Below, piece by piece: positions 25,262-37,105 of a stretch of DNA of 64,000 bases. A program made the position numbers and the translations under genes. Numbering within the stretch: the stretch's first letter is position 1; every line of letters begins with the position of its first letter. This DNA is from Epiperipatus broadwayi (taxonomy: Eukaryota > Onychophora > Udeonychophora > Euonychophora > Peripatidae): contig JAQFVV010013082.1 of NCBI GenBank assembly GCA_028023455.1, forward strand, positions 126,001-190,000, read 5' to 3'. The notes beneath the pieces were generated by a model. It ran no database searches. It was not told the DNA's origin and saw only the letters and a program-made list of their open reading frames with translations.

Positions 25262-25625
25262 TAATAAAATTAGAAATAGAGTGGGAGCTTTTGAGATATG
25301 GTCATGGAGAAGGATGGAGAAAATCAATTGGATGAATAAAATAACAAATGAAGAAGTTTTGAAAAGAACAAATGCAAAATGAAGATTGATTGAGGAAATT
25401 AGAGATAGGAAGAGAAACTGGAATGGACATATGTTATTGAGTATAGTTTAATAAAAGATGTTTTGGAGAGAATGGTGAGTGGAAACGAAAGAGGAAAGGA
25501 TGGGAAAAGATGACATTTCTGGATGTTGTAAGAGATGGGAAGAGTTCTGCAGAATTAAAAAACTGGGCAATGAAAAATATAGAGTGGAGAAAGAGATGAT
25601 TGGATGACGTGAGTGCTCTCTGAAC
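25262..25625 (+). pseudogene. RTE/BovB-like LINE, C-terminal RT fragment
   Basis: Plus-strand translation across several stops gives GAFEIWSWRRMEKINWMNKITNEEVLKRTN, then RKRNWNGHML and KMFWRE. The A-x-E-x-W-x-x-R-R-M ... I-x-W ... T-N-E-E-V-L pattern with W-x-G-H downstream is the region just after the RT of RTE/BovB-like and related LINEs. The fragment is short, with in-frame stops, and both ends are missing. It may derive from the same family as the endonuclease fragment at 28.8 kb; that link is inference. Confidence 0.65.
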
Positions 25626-26457
25626 ATAACCATAGGACAGAATACTATTGATTGGTTGGACATACAATCATGGCATCAGAATATAGTAGTAATCTATTAA
25701 CCAGACACTCTTGCAATTTGAATGCAGAAAGATGGAATATATCCAACCAAACTGAAGATTCAATATTAGTCTGTAAAAGAATATTCTTAGATATAAAGTA
25801 AAATAATAACTCATCAATCGATAAGTTTAGTGAACATTGCATTCTGTTTAATTATTCTTCAATGAGGGGTTACAGAAATAATATTTGCTCACTTATGAGC
25901 TTTTTAAAGACTGTTATTCCTAATATATATGTTTATACACACGCAAATGTATACGTAAATAATCGTTTTTACTTTTCAGACTTAATTTTTTTTATATCTA
26001 CGGTATTTTCAGACGTACATTTTCATATCTACGGTATTTAAATTTTACTTTAGTTTATTCATGATTTCAAACAAAAAGCTTTTAAAAAATTTATAATAAA
26101 ATAATAGCTTCATTAATTTGATAATAGAGATGATAATAAAATATATTTTAATATAATCATATAATTTGAAGATAATTTGCCGCTGTTATATGCCCGGATG
26201 TCTTATTCAATTTTAATGGGAAATTTAATTTTTGACTTATACAAAAAATCAACAGGCATTTATTAAAAGACAACAATTAATGTGCATTAGAGATTTTCAC
26301 AGGTTTGAAAAGCTCTTCAAGATATACGAGTAGAAACTATTAATCTAAATGTTGTATTTATCTATTGTAAGTCGGACGCTGTACATTGAGAAAACTGCAT
26401 GGGGAATGCAATAATTTTTTTTTTCGCTTTTCTTTCTTTTCTTATTTCAAAATACAG

Positions 26458-26577
26458 GATTTACTGCATGTAATTGAAGATAATGTTAGAGTGAAGACAA
26501 AGAACCACGAAGAGACAAAGAAAATCGGAAAAGCAAAAGTTCAGTCGGATATGATTTCTAGCGAAATGCCTACTTAA
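26458..26577 (+). CDS. Candidate terminal coding exon of a host gene
   Basis: A strong pyrimidine tract (26409-26447) ends in AATACAG at 26457, a good 3' splice site. It opens a 39-codon frame DLLHVIEDNVRVKTKNHEETKKI...SSEMPT ending in TAA at about 26575-26577. The charged composition and mixed codon use differ from the AT-biased background. An AATAAA lies at 26813-26818, which would give a ~260-base 3' UTR. I do not recognise the protein and no partner exon is visible in the window. It could be a chance match in AT-rich DNA. Confidence 0.3.
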   Translation, partial: DLLHVIEDNVRVKTKNHEETKKIGKAKVQSDMISSEMPT

Positions 26578-27209
26578 AATCTGTTTTGTGGGCCTAAATA
26601 TAAAAAAGAGAACATTACAAGTGATAAGGGACTTAATACAAAAAAAAAAGACTATTTCTTAATTTCTTAAACATTAAAATGATCATTTCTATAAATGTTA
26701 TTAAACCATAATGGTTTCCGTTTTCCTTTTATGTTTCCTCTTCAGAAGCATAAAAGGTGACATTATATTTATATATAAAGACAATAACATTTTATATAAA
26801 TCATAAAATACAAATAAAATAGAATGTGAATGAGTAAAGTTATGCAAAAAAGCATACGATTCTACTGCATGACTGTTTGCATATATATATATTTATTCAT
26901 GGTTTTGGTTTTAATCAGTATATACTTCATCTCAATCTTACCATATCAAAATTGTCCACCAGCAGAAAAAATCAGATCACTCTTTATCACTATTCATGCA
27001 TTTGGAGCAACTTCACCACATTCTTGGATAATATGAAGAAAGATATCTGAAAAAGACAAACGATATATATATATCACATGACCTATATAGCTTGTATTAC
27101 CAATATGTAATATATAAAGAGCCTGCTACTAGCTCTAAACAAGCTTAATTATTTTATTTTTTATGATAAATGCTACAAGAGAAAATACATGAAGCTTTTA
27201 TCTATGATG

Positions 27210-27265
27210 GTCCCCATCCCCAGACCGGTTTCAAGCTATGGCTCTCATCAGTGAGGAGCTAGAAC
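27210..27265 (-). ncRNA. Hammerhead ribozyme A3, intact core
   Basis: Read on the minus strand: CTGATGA (plus 27245-27251); stem II GAGC/GCTT with loop CATA (27233-27244); GAAA (27229-27232); cleavage triplet GTC (27223-27225). Stem III is ACCGGT, self-complementary. Stem I inner helix CCTCA/TGGGG is followed by an internal loop and a second helix GTTCT/GGGAC with three G-U pairs. All invariant bases are present. Confidence 0.82.
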
Positions 27266-27627
27266 ATAAGATTCAAAATATTAACTCAAGCCAAGCATTT
27301 ATCTAATTCTTAACTATTAAGAAAAAGATCCAAATCTTCAGACACCTACATGTCTTCAAATTCAGCTCTTCAACCAAAGAAACTATATGAGCCTGAACTA
27401 AATTCAGAGATCCCATATATTAATAGGCTTAGCAATTTAATATAGCCAAAGCCCTAATAACAAAATTATAACAGTAAAAATCAGTCATATATCACATGAC
27501 CTATATAGCTTATATTACCAATATGTAATATATAAAGAGCCTGCTACTAGCGCTAAACAAGCTAAATTATTTTATTATTTATGATAAATGCTACAAGAGA
27601 AAATACATGAAGCTTTTATCTATGATG

Positions 27628-27683
27628 GTCCCCATCCCCAGACCGGTTTCGAGCTATGGCTCTTATCAGTGAGGAGCTAGGAC
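27628..27683 (-). ncRNA. Hammerhead motif A4, core mutated
   Basis: It sits at the same phase in the second monomer. Stem II is perfect GAGC/GCTC and the outer stem I is better than in A3 (GTCCT/GGGAC). However, the core reads CTGATAA (plus 27663-27669): the invariant G8, the base that supplies the general acid in this ribozyme, is A. Predicted inactive. Confidence 0.78.
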
Positions 27684-27899
27684 ATAAGATTCAAAATATT
27701 AACTCAAGCCAAGCATTTATCTAAGTCTTAAATATTAAGAAAAAGATCCAAATCTTTAGACACCTACATGTCTTCAAATTCAGCTCTTGTAGCATTTATC
27801 ATAAAAAATAAAATAATTAAGCTTGTTTAGAGCTTGTAGCAGGCTCTTTATATTATATATTATATATATATAGTGAAAATATTATATATTATATATATA

Positions 27900-28750
27900 T
27901 AGTGAAAATTTATATACATCTATTGTAGATCTCATCTTATTGCATGAGTACATATTCAGTATAATGTTTAATGTTACTTATTGCGATCATTTTTTTTTTT
28001 TTTTTGGAAATATATATCATGCAATTTTCCTTTACTTGAAAGTAATCCGGAATTGTAAGTACTTAAATAAAAGATTATCAACAAATAAGAACTTGGGTCT
28101 GTAATCAGAAGAGGCAACCTTTGCCTTCAACTAGCAATGACTGCATGACTTATGAGACTATAATCTCTTGAGCATATAGATCACAATTTAGTTTTATCTG
28201 TATAAATATCTGGTGGGGGGGGGGATGAGTAAGGATCAGTTACACAATGATTCATTGTGCTTTCATGAAAACTCATCTGGTATTTCAGTTGTAAAGTATT
28301 AGAAAACTGAGGAAAAAACTCATGATGCTATGACGCATGAGAAAAAAAAAATTATGATATTTTTTTTAATTTTAAACACATAAACAGAAAGTTAGCAAAC
28401 TCTCCATACTCAATGATGTGAGTTAATGAATAATTTGTCCATGTTCATTTACCATATGGATAATCACAGTAAAAACAGGGGCAATGATAAGAATGTATGG
28501 CATGGATATTCTGGACTTGCCAGCTCAGTTCCTTTGAGGCTTCAATTAAAAATCAAAGACCTTTCTTCAGTTAGTACCCAACTCCTTTCTGCAGCCCAAA
28601 ATCCTTTTTATGCTTGTTTAAGTATAAAACTCTTGCATGTTGTAACATGTAATTTTAATTTTCACATCATTACATATGTAATACTTTTGCATACATATAT
28701 GCGTACACTTTGTGAAGTGAGTTTTTTACCTTTATGCTTTATATTATATT
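27900..28750. other. AT-rich DNA, no supported gene
   Basis: A 109-residue frame (28426-28755) has no recognisable domain and no splice or promoter support. I do not call it a gene. Confidence 0.4.
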
Positions 28751-28755
28751 GTTGA

Positions 28756-29827
28756 GTGCATATTTGGATTTTGAAAAAATACAAAAAAATGAAAAGAATT
28801 GATTTAAAAGGCGAAAATGTACATTATTGTAAAGGTACAAATGGAATGGGATTTATAATAAATAAAAAATTGAAAAACAACATTATGGAAATTGTGGTAT
28901 ATCACACAAAATGGCAAAATTATTTATTTAAATTAATGGAAAATACAAAATGCAGAAAATTCAGACCACAAGTTCCCATACAAAGATAGAGAATGCTTTT
29001 GATCAGACTAAGTACGATGTTAAAATTGTCGCTGCAGACCAATACTAGACGTGGTCAAAGATTGAAAGATGAAACGCTAAAATTTAACAGAGAGAGGATA
29101 GAACACAAGACTTATGGAGTTGTCAGAAAAAGAAAAACTAACTATTATGAATTCTTTTTTTAAAGAAAATGATAAATAGAAATGGACATGGAAGTATTCA
29201 AACAAAGATACAAAAGAATTGGATTATATTTTGATTAACGAAATGTATGAATTTCAAGATTGTAGTATTCTTAATAGATTGCACAGCAAAAGAGATAATA
29301 TATTAATGAGATATGGGCATGTGCTGATGCAAAATTAAAAAGATGAAAACTATTAAAACGACCAGTTTTAACAGTTGATATTCACAATTTTCAATAACAC
29401 TTCAATGAATTTACATTAGAATTTGAAAATCGTTTTAAAATATTAAGTGACTTCAAAAATGATTCAACTTTGAATGAAATTAACAAGATAACAGTTTATC
29501 AATAAATTCTTTACTCAAACAATACAATCCATAAAGAAAAAAAAGGAATATGAAATTTTTTTAAAATGTTCCGTTAAGAATCATTGAATATCTCAAATTT
29601 TGTAAAATGATATAAAAAAAAGTTAATAATGATGCAAGAAAATATATTTGTGAAATGGCGAGAAAATCTATAGAAACAAATAACATTTTCAAAAATATAA
29701 ACAATATTTTGGTACTGGAAGGAAAAATCAATAAAAATTTCAGGTTCATAAAAATATTCTAAGTTAAATAAAGTTACTGTAGTAAAACATGAGAAGGGAT
29801 GTTTATGTCATACTCTACTACACTTAA

Positions 29828-29830
<3 letters not shown>
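28756..29830 (+). pseudogene. RTE-like LINE, endonuclease-region fragment
   Basis: Conceptual translation with stops and frameshifts shows CKGTNGMGFIINKKLKNNI, part of the AP-type endonuclease of RTE/BovB-like elements. Downstream is KWTWKYSNKDTKELDYILIN (about 29185-29245), the W-T-W ... E-I-D-Y-I-L signature near the end of that domain. Linker-like text follows (RPVLTVDIHNF, FNEFTLEFENRF, RKYICEMARKSIETNN). The 3' part (aggttcataaaaatattcta ... ctactacactta) runs into an (AAT)n array and recurs at 45.6 kb. The RT domain is absent. Confidence 0.75.
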
Positions 29831-29996
<166 letters not shown>

Positions 29997-30199
29997 TACT
30001 GCAGAAAATCCTGATAGTGCCGGTAAGTAATATTAAAGTAGTTGGGTTTCAAACCCCCAAAAATCTAATAATAATGCCACAATTTAAAATCAAACAAATA
30101 TAGATAATTTCATAAAATAAAAATAAATATTTTTGAAACTATAATCAATGAAAATCATAAACTAGCTCAAGAATATCATAAAAAAACACTTATGTTACC

Positions 30200-31580
30200 A
30201 AAAATTTCTTTGTTTTTATAAAACAAAAATGGAGCCCACAGCCATGCATGATCGAGCATTTGGCGTCAATATGGCCACTGAAGTGCATAAAAATTTAGAC
30301 ACCGTCAAATCGTACACCACGGTCACAAAAACTAACATGCAAGCAACAAGTTCAAAGAATTTCGCGACTACAATAAATAATAAAATAGTTCCGAGATTTA
30401 GAAAAACAAATCCGAACGATATAAAACAGATTTAAAGATACAGGTAAACTAAGACCCTCCCCTTGCACACAGGACCAATAATATGCTAGAAAGAATTAAT
30501 AAACACTTTAACAACACGATTCCACGGGGACTCTATACATCGTTCAAAAGATTTTTTTCACCAAACTCAATAGTAATATCTGCCACAGACGCAAATATAT
30601 CGTTGTATCGGTTTCCATGCACGTTATTATATCAAGCAATAACTGAAAATGAACTGTGGGAAATGATCGTAAGAATCGCAGATCATCCAAATCCCAGATA
30701 CCTCGCAATCGAATTTCTTAACAGTAGTCAAAAGAACTGATTTCTAAACCAAATTAAAACATTAGACAATTACGCAATTGTTATAGTCGATCAAGATCGA
30801 CAGAACCATTTTGGATACACGAAACAAGACTTTCAAAAAATGATGGATCCATTTGGCAAGGTTATAGCATTTCAACCAATATACCTCAAAGACACACCAA
30901 TACCAATATACAGCAATAGCTATGATTTTAAGTTAAAATTACACAAAGACATTGACCCAGAATCTATACCAACACAAATTGCAGATCAGGAAGCTATGCT
31001 GAGCCTATATATAAAAGGTTTAAAACCACAATGCTATGCCGGTGGCAAGCGTGGTCATCTAGCCACACAGTGCATGGATAGCCAACTCATACAGGGCCAG
31101 ACACCAAATAAACAGCACATCCAATCCCAACATGAAGAGAGCAACAATACACAAGATAACACCAGCAACTCAAACAGTCAATATGAAAACAATTACAGTA
31201 CAAATGAAGCTACTAAAAACAAACATGCAGAAGAAAACACAAATATACTTGAAACTACAACAGATAGCTCGAATAAATTAAATGAAAGCACTGATCAAAT
31301 AGATCAAAATCAAGCAAAAATCATACCTGAAATATCACAAACACCAGGCATATCAATCAGTAACACATCAGACTCAAATCCAGACAGATCAAATGATACA
31401 TACAACTCCCCAAAAACAAGCATGCCACATATAATTATAAACAAAACATCTACAGATATTCTAGAGTCACTAACCTTATACCTCCCTCCCATAGAAACAA
31501 CACCAACAGAAGCCAAAAAGCTGGTTGGCCAAGGAGAAATAAATCAAAAAGAGCCAAAACAGATGAAAACAATACTCTAA
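30200..31580 (+). pseudogene. LINE ORF1 (gag-like, zinc knuckle), broken
   Basis: Three pieces form one ORF1. 30229-30435 encodes the N-terminus. After a frameshift, 30483-30740 and 30840-31580 share one frame, broken by a single TGA at 30738-30740. The part before the knuckle (YAIVIVDQDRQNHFGYTK, IPTQIADQEAMLSLYIKGLKP) has the length and position of the folded domain of gag-like ORF1 proteins. The zinc knuckle at 31030-31075 reads CYAGGKRGHLATQC: the second Cys of C-x2-C-x4-H-x4-C is Gly (GGT for TGT). A long Asn/Ser/Thr-rich tail follows. ORF1 proteins coat the element's RNA. With a stop, a frameshift and the knuckle mutation, this copy is not functional. Confidence 0.82.
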
Positions 31581-31686
31581 CAGAAATGATTGAACAGTTT
31601 GCAGAAAACTTAATACCTATGGAGCTGGATAGTAATCAAACCACTAATAACTGCTCACAAAACACTAGAGAATATGCAAAAGCTTC

Positions 31687-33294
31687 ATGCAAACTTCAAC
31701 ACACTGTGAAACCAACTCGCAGCCAATCACGATAATGAAGCTAAAAATAATAGCATTTAATATCAGAGGGCTCAACTCAGTCAACAAAATACATCAGCTA
31801 CAACAATGGATAAAGATTACACAACTTCATATACTAGGACTTCTAGAAACTAAAATATATAGTGGCTCACAAATTGACCCCACAGTACATCTAAGCAGAG
31901 AAGGCTACTGTTCATGCTCTAGAGACACATCATCTCCCTCAGGGGGTACTGGACTGCTCATAACACAAAGTTGTCCATTTGACACATTCAAAATCATATA
32001 TATAGATGCAAATTTACTAATAGTAACTTTTAGTCATCAAATCATCACACTAAACATTATATTTGTGTACATTCCACCGAGCCCTACAATTATCTCAGAT
32101 ATTATATTAAACATTAACTCCTTACTGGGCTCTAATTCACATCCAACCATACTAATTGGGGATTTCAACATGAAATATCAAGAATTCATTTTAAAGTGGC
32201 TGCATCAAATATCAATTCCACTTATGAGTGCAGAGGGTTTTCTGCCAAATGAAGCAGTTACCTTTCACAATGGATGTCATACATCAAAAATTGATCTGTG
32301 CTTTTATTCATCTATGTTACACCATCAAATCAGCCTAAACATCAACCCATCTCCCTTCTCTGATCACTCTGCACAAACCATACTAATTAATCTGACAGGA
32401 ATTCAAACAACTGCACTTACACATGGTAAAACAATCAGAATTCTACTTCCAACTTCTACCCCAGAATTTATTTTTTCAGAAACATATATAATGCTTCACA
32501 AAATCAAAAATATGCAACTTAACCCCATTTAAAGATATTTAGCATTCATAAACATTTTATCATTTAATATAGATCACATTACACGCAACCCCCCCCCACC
32601 CTCAAGACTGCTAGCACTGGCTGATGAAATACATAAACAGATTACAATGATAAACCCAACACACACCAGTCAACAACATATACGCAGACTTACACAAACA
32701 TACAATAACATCTGTAACCACCTGAAAAACTACCTAGCAATAAAAAAGAGTAAAATCTGTCTTGGCCAACAACACACATGGACAAGAAAATACATTCGCT
32801 GGGCCTTGGGCTACCCATCCACTGTCAGAGTGCCAATGGCACTCACAGAGCAGGGGCACACATACGCAGGAGATAATATGTTAAAACTGATCTATCAGCA
32901 TTTCAAACAAAAGCTGCAAGCATACCACCTAGTCAAATATAATCCTAATGTATTTGGAAAACCAGAAACAAATACTCCATATAAAATCACAGAATTTGCT
33001 ACTAAACTGGCAACAGTACCTAATGCATGTCACCCAGGAACACATGGAATCCCCAAATTTGTCCTTGCACATCTCAGTCAGTTCACTAGACAATATTTAT
33101 GTGACCTTGCAAATCATCTATCACAGAAGTTGCATGACATTCAAGGTTTATATCCAATAGCAATAGTCCCCTTCAACAAGAAAAAAGTCCATGTATCAAC
33201 ACTATCTAACCTACGACCAATCTCAATGGGGCCACTTACAATTAAAATAATTGAAAAAGTACTCAAAGACAGCCTAGAGCCACATATTCTACCA
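31687..33294 (+). pseudogene. LINE ORF2: AP endonuclease and start of RT, cut by assembly gap
   Basis: The first frame (31687-32532) is an AP-like endonuclease: LKIIAFNIRGLN (catalytic Asn), GLLETK (Glu), VYIPP (Tyr), IGDFNMK (Asp and Asn), KIDLCF and PSPFSDHSAQ (final Asp-His), so all expected boxes are visible. A stop and frameshift follow near 32530. The second frame (from 32647) carries the linker, then RT motifs PIAIVPFNKKKVHVSTLSNLRPISMGPL and IIEKVLKDSL up to the run of N. The catalytic DD box would lie in the gap. The gag-type ORF1 plus this endonuclease suggests a Tx1/L1-like clade, but that is inference. Confidence 0.85.
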
Positions 33295-33794
33295 NNNNNN
33301 NNNNNNNNNNNNNNNNNNNNNNNNNNNNNNNNNNNNNNNNNNNNNNNNNNNNNNNNNNNNNNNNNNNNNNNNNNNNNNNNNNNNNNNNNNNNNNNNNNNN
33401 NNNNNNNNNNNNNNNNNNNNNNNNNNNNNNNNNNNNNNNNNNNNNNNNNNNNNNNNNNNNNNNNNNNNNNNNNNNNNNNNNNNNNNNNNNNNNNNNNNNN
33501 NNNNNNNNNNNNNNNNNNNNNNNNNNNNNNNNNNNNNNNNNNNNNNNNNNNNNNNNNNNNNNNNNNNNNNNNNNNNNNNNNNNNNNNNNNNNNNNNNNNN
33601 NNNNNNNNNNNNNNNNNNNNNNNNNNNNNNNNNNNNNNNNNNNNNNNNNNNNNNNNNNNNNNNNNNNNNNNNNNNNNNNNNNNNNNNNNNNNNNNNNNNN
33701 NNNNNNNNNNNNNNNNNNNNNNNNNNNNNNNNNNNNNNNNNNNNNNNNNNNNNNNNNNNNNNNNNNNNNNNNNNNNNNNNNNNNNNNNNNNNNN
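33295..33794. other. Assembly gap of exactly 500 N
   Basis: The run of N is exactly 500, so its size is probably a placeholder. The right edge falls four bases inside the 5' LTR that follows: the first known bases match the 3' LTR from its fifth base. The left edge is within a LINE RT. Frames running through the gap have no meaning. Confidence 0.97.
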
Positions 33795-36700
33795 CATATA
33801 CATATAGTATTCAATTATTTAAAAAAAAAAAAATTTTATTCTTTTATACATACAGAGATTTATATGTATAAAATTTATTATTATGAATAAGCAGTTCTCT
33901 TTATGATTTATTATATAATATTTTTTATTAAATAATATGTGTTAAATTTATTTAACTTTCATTTTTGTTAAAATAGAGTAAATCAGAAAAGTGTGAAATA
34001 AGGCAATCAAGATTGTTAGATTAGAAAAAAAAGAAAAAATTGTACACGTGTGAAACAATGAATAGATCTCTACAAACACAAAGATGCTTTTACACTTATT
34101 TCTGATGTCTATAGATGGCCAGCTTTGTTGTTATCTGTATCTTAAAATTATTTTACAAAAGAGGTGCTTTGATGTAGATAACGATCAATTATAAGTCGTC
34201 ATTGATTGTGACCGTCAAACTTGTGAAGCTTTGATTTTTTTTTAAGATAAAGATTTCCAGATGTTTTTTCGCGATATAAACGATTAAAACAATTTTTTTA
34301 GGCAGTTAATCATAAATTTTTTTAAGAGTCAGTAATAAATTTCTTTAGAGAGATGATCAGTTAAATTATGTTTATTATTTTGAGACTCAACTCAGTTGGT
34401 CCTTCCTTGTTATAATTCTTAAGCAGAAATGTAAGCTCGAATTTTTTTTTTTAAAAAAAGAGAGTGAACGCTTTAATTTTTTTTTTCTCACTCTTTGAAA
34501 GTTGAAAAAAAAGAGCAAATGGAATGTGCGTTTATATAAAGCAATTTTCAAGCAATATTAAAGAATAGGAGAGAAATGGAACAAGATTGAATTTATTATA
34601 AGCTAGTAATAATTATAAAAATGATATTAACATATTTGGTTATGCATAAGAATATGCCTTTGCATTGCTAAACCATTTTTTCTGCTTCCTGATTAATACA
34701 GAGTGAGTCAAAACCGCTGATCTGTCTATGAAATCTTGTATCCAGTAATAACCAACAAAATGATAAATTTTGAAGCCAACCATGCAAGCTATATGGAATG
34801 CTTTGTTACTAGTTCATGTCTTATTAAAAGCTCACTGCCTTCGAACCAATGGAGAAGGGGAAATAGGAGGAAAAGAAAATTTAAAACAGCTATGTAGAAC
34901 CAAGTTTGAAGCCATAAATCAAATTTTTGTTGATTTACCTCAATCATCTAAAGTGTCAACAGCAATTATTTTTTTTAAAGAAGAGAAACAAGCAAATCCA
35001 CTGGTACCTACTTATTCAAAGTACTTATAATAACTTTTTTTTCTTTTAAATGGTAGAAGGAAGCCAATCAACAGTGAATAATAAGGAAATTGAAGAAACA
35101 AGCAAAGTCAATTGATTCAGCATTATCTTAAAAGTATCTGCAATAACTTTCTTTTTTTTTATTGGTGAGCAAAGAAAAGTGGTCTGAAAATTCAAACTAA
35201 GGACATTAATAAGGAGTAAAAAGTAGACGGGTAAATATGAACTTTCTTTAACCGATTTTATTCTTTTGCTTATTAAAAGTAAACCTTAATTTACTGGTCA
35301 AAGCAATTTTCTTTTTTGATACAGAAACATTAAAGACTTGTTTATCTATAGTTATTTGCAATATCTCACAACATAGCACAAACATAATTTAAATCTTTAA
35401 ACTTAAATTTTTCATTATTTTTTTTATGATATATTGTAATGTTGAAATTTTTTTTTTTAATTGTTCTTCAGTTGTTAATGATGATGAGCAACCTATAGAT
35501 ATATGCATTTATAATGTTTTTTTTTTTATTTTATCTTGTTGCATATTAAAAGTTAATATATGTATTTTATTTTTCTTTCGCTATAAGGTTGCAAAAGAAA
35601 AGAGAGATATTTTTATATATGTAATTTATGGGTATACATTTTAAACATATATGTTAACATTACCGAATGCGTGAATGTGTAACTGTTTATCCAAACACAT
35701 CAAAGAATAGATTATATATGATTAGTTTAAAATGGTAAATTAAAAAGTAGGGCATTACATTTGAATGGAAATGAAATAACATATACAAGTTACACCTGAA
35801 ATTTATTTTATGATATGATAAGTAAGAAAATTCTTAAATAAGCATTTATAGAATATGTATTTTTTTTAATATTGATTTAAGTCAGCTTATTTTGAGATAT
35901 CAAGAAAGGTGACAAACCTATATATTAAGTTTATTTGCTTATACTTATATAAATTTTTTTTATTAATTTTATATAAATTTTTATATTAATAAACCATTTA
36001 TTTAATTGTCGATTTGACTTTAAAGAAGGAAAGAAAGAGTAGTAGTGTTAATAAAATATAATTATATATCTTAATTGGTTTCCGAGTAATTATTAAGAAT
36101 ATTGTGTTTTTTTTTTTTGTCTTAATTCTATCATTTTAATTCATCATCATTGCTCGCAGTTATTAAGTATTACCGTTCGTATATATTGAGCAATCACTTG
36201 CAAATATTAAGCGTCCGCAAAATAATAGGTAAACTAGAATGTTGATATTTAAGTATTTAAGGATTATGCTTGAGAATAACCAAATTTTGATAATTATAGT
36301 TCAACATAGAAAGCTAAAATTGTGTTGTGTCCATGAATTTAGATCATCCTCATCAAAGATGGATATCATGTTATTAGTTAAAAAATGTTTCAAATAATAC
36401 TATATAAAAGTTATGATCGCCATCAATCATCATTAATAAATTATAATCATTAAATTTAATGTTTAGCGTAATGAATATGTTTTAGTAAATAGGGGTTTAT
36501 AGAAAATTGAATATTATGCAAAGAGATTCATGATGATCAATCATCACCATTAGTATTATTAAATCCCAGTATGAAATATGATAATTTTAATAGATGCCTA
36601 TAAGTTTATAAAGATGAATTTATTGTTGTGAGTTTATTGATAAGCCATGGCTGGTATCATCATCACTATTATAATCATTGTTATGATATCACTATTATAA

Positions 36701-37024
36701 TCATTATTATGATATTATTATCATCATCATCATTATTACCTTTATTGTGATAAATAATTTAGTTAAATGGCCATCAATATCAATAATGGTCTTCACATGC
36801 TTGTTTGGAAGCCATTAATAGGATTATACATGTCTGTTCATCAATATACGCTAATGAGCTAGCAATGTCTATAAGAATCTTTGATCTATAGTATAAACTT
36901 TGGTAATATTGGGATCTTGTAATTTTATCAATATAGATAAAATGTAAGAATGTCATTTTTGTTCAATAGTCATCCAAGTCATGTGTAATAAATATGTACT
37001 GAATGAGTTTGAACTCAAGTACAC

Positions 37025-37033
37025 TATAAATAG
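37025..37033 (+). promoter_or_regulatory. TATA box of the LTR promoter
   Basis: TATAAATAG is an excellent TATA match, repeated at 43528-43536 in the 3' LTR. The predicted start lies about 30 bases downstream, before the AATAAA at 37100, which leaves a short R region as expected for an LTR. Confidence 0.7.
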
Positions 37034-37099
37034 ATACTTATCTAGATTGAAAACAATCTAGTGGCGCTCATGGGAAAACACATGTACTTAGCTAAACTG

Positions 37100-37105
37100 A
37101 ATAAA
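37100..37105 (+). terminator. Polyadenylation signal in the LTR
   Basis: AATAAA lies about 70 bases after the TATA box; the copy in the 3' LTR at 43603-43608 would serve the full-length transcript. The position within R agrees with retrotransposon logic. No transcript data are available. Confidence 0.5.

Larger units (their letters stand above)
27073..27860 (-). repeat. Family A hammerhead repeat, tandem dimer with 418-bp period
   Basis: Unit one (27073-27490) and a shortened unit two (27491-27788) are head-to-tail copies of about 95% similarity by eye, starting atcacatgacctatatagct. At 27788 the second unit switches into an inverted copy of the unit's start region (cttgtagcatttatcataaa ... 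ctctttatatt), then TA-rich DNA. Each unit has one hammerhead on the minus strand at the same phase. Tandem copies with one ribozyme per monomer are the known layout of retrozymes. Confidence 0.85.

Noticed and set aside
25434-25667. Overlapping minus-strand frames
   Set aside because: They are antisense to the RTE-like LINE fragment on the plus strand.
28426-28755. 109-residue frame as a possible gene
   Set aside because: No domain, no promoter or splice support, and the length is possible by chance in this sequence.
32647-33807. A 386-codon frame and two minus-strand frames running through 33295-33794
   Set aside because: They are open only because N codons give no stops. The real LINE coding part ends at 33294.
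36655-36740. ATC/ATT-rich cluster in the LTR as a CRISPR-like or satellite array
   Set aside because: The units are irregular trinucleotide runs without spacers, duplicated only because the LTR is duplicated at 43160-43245.
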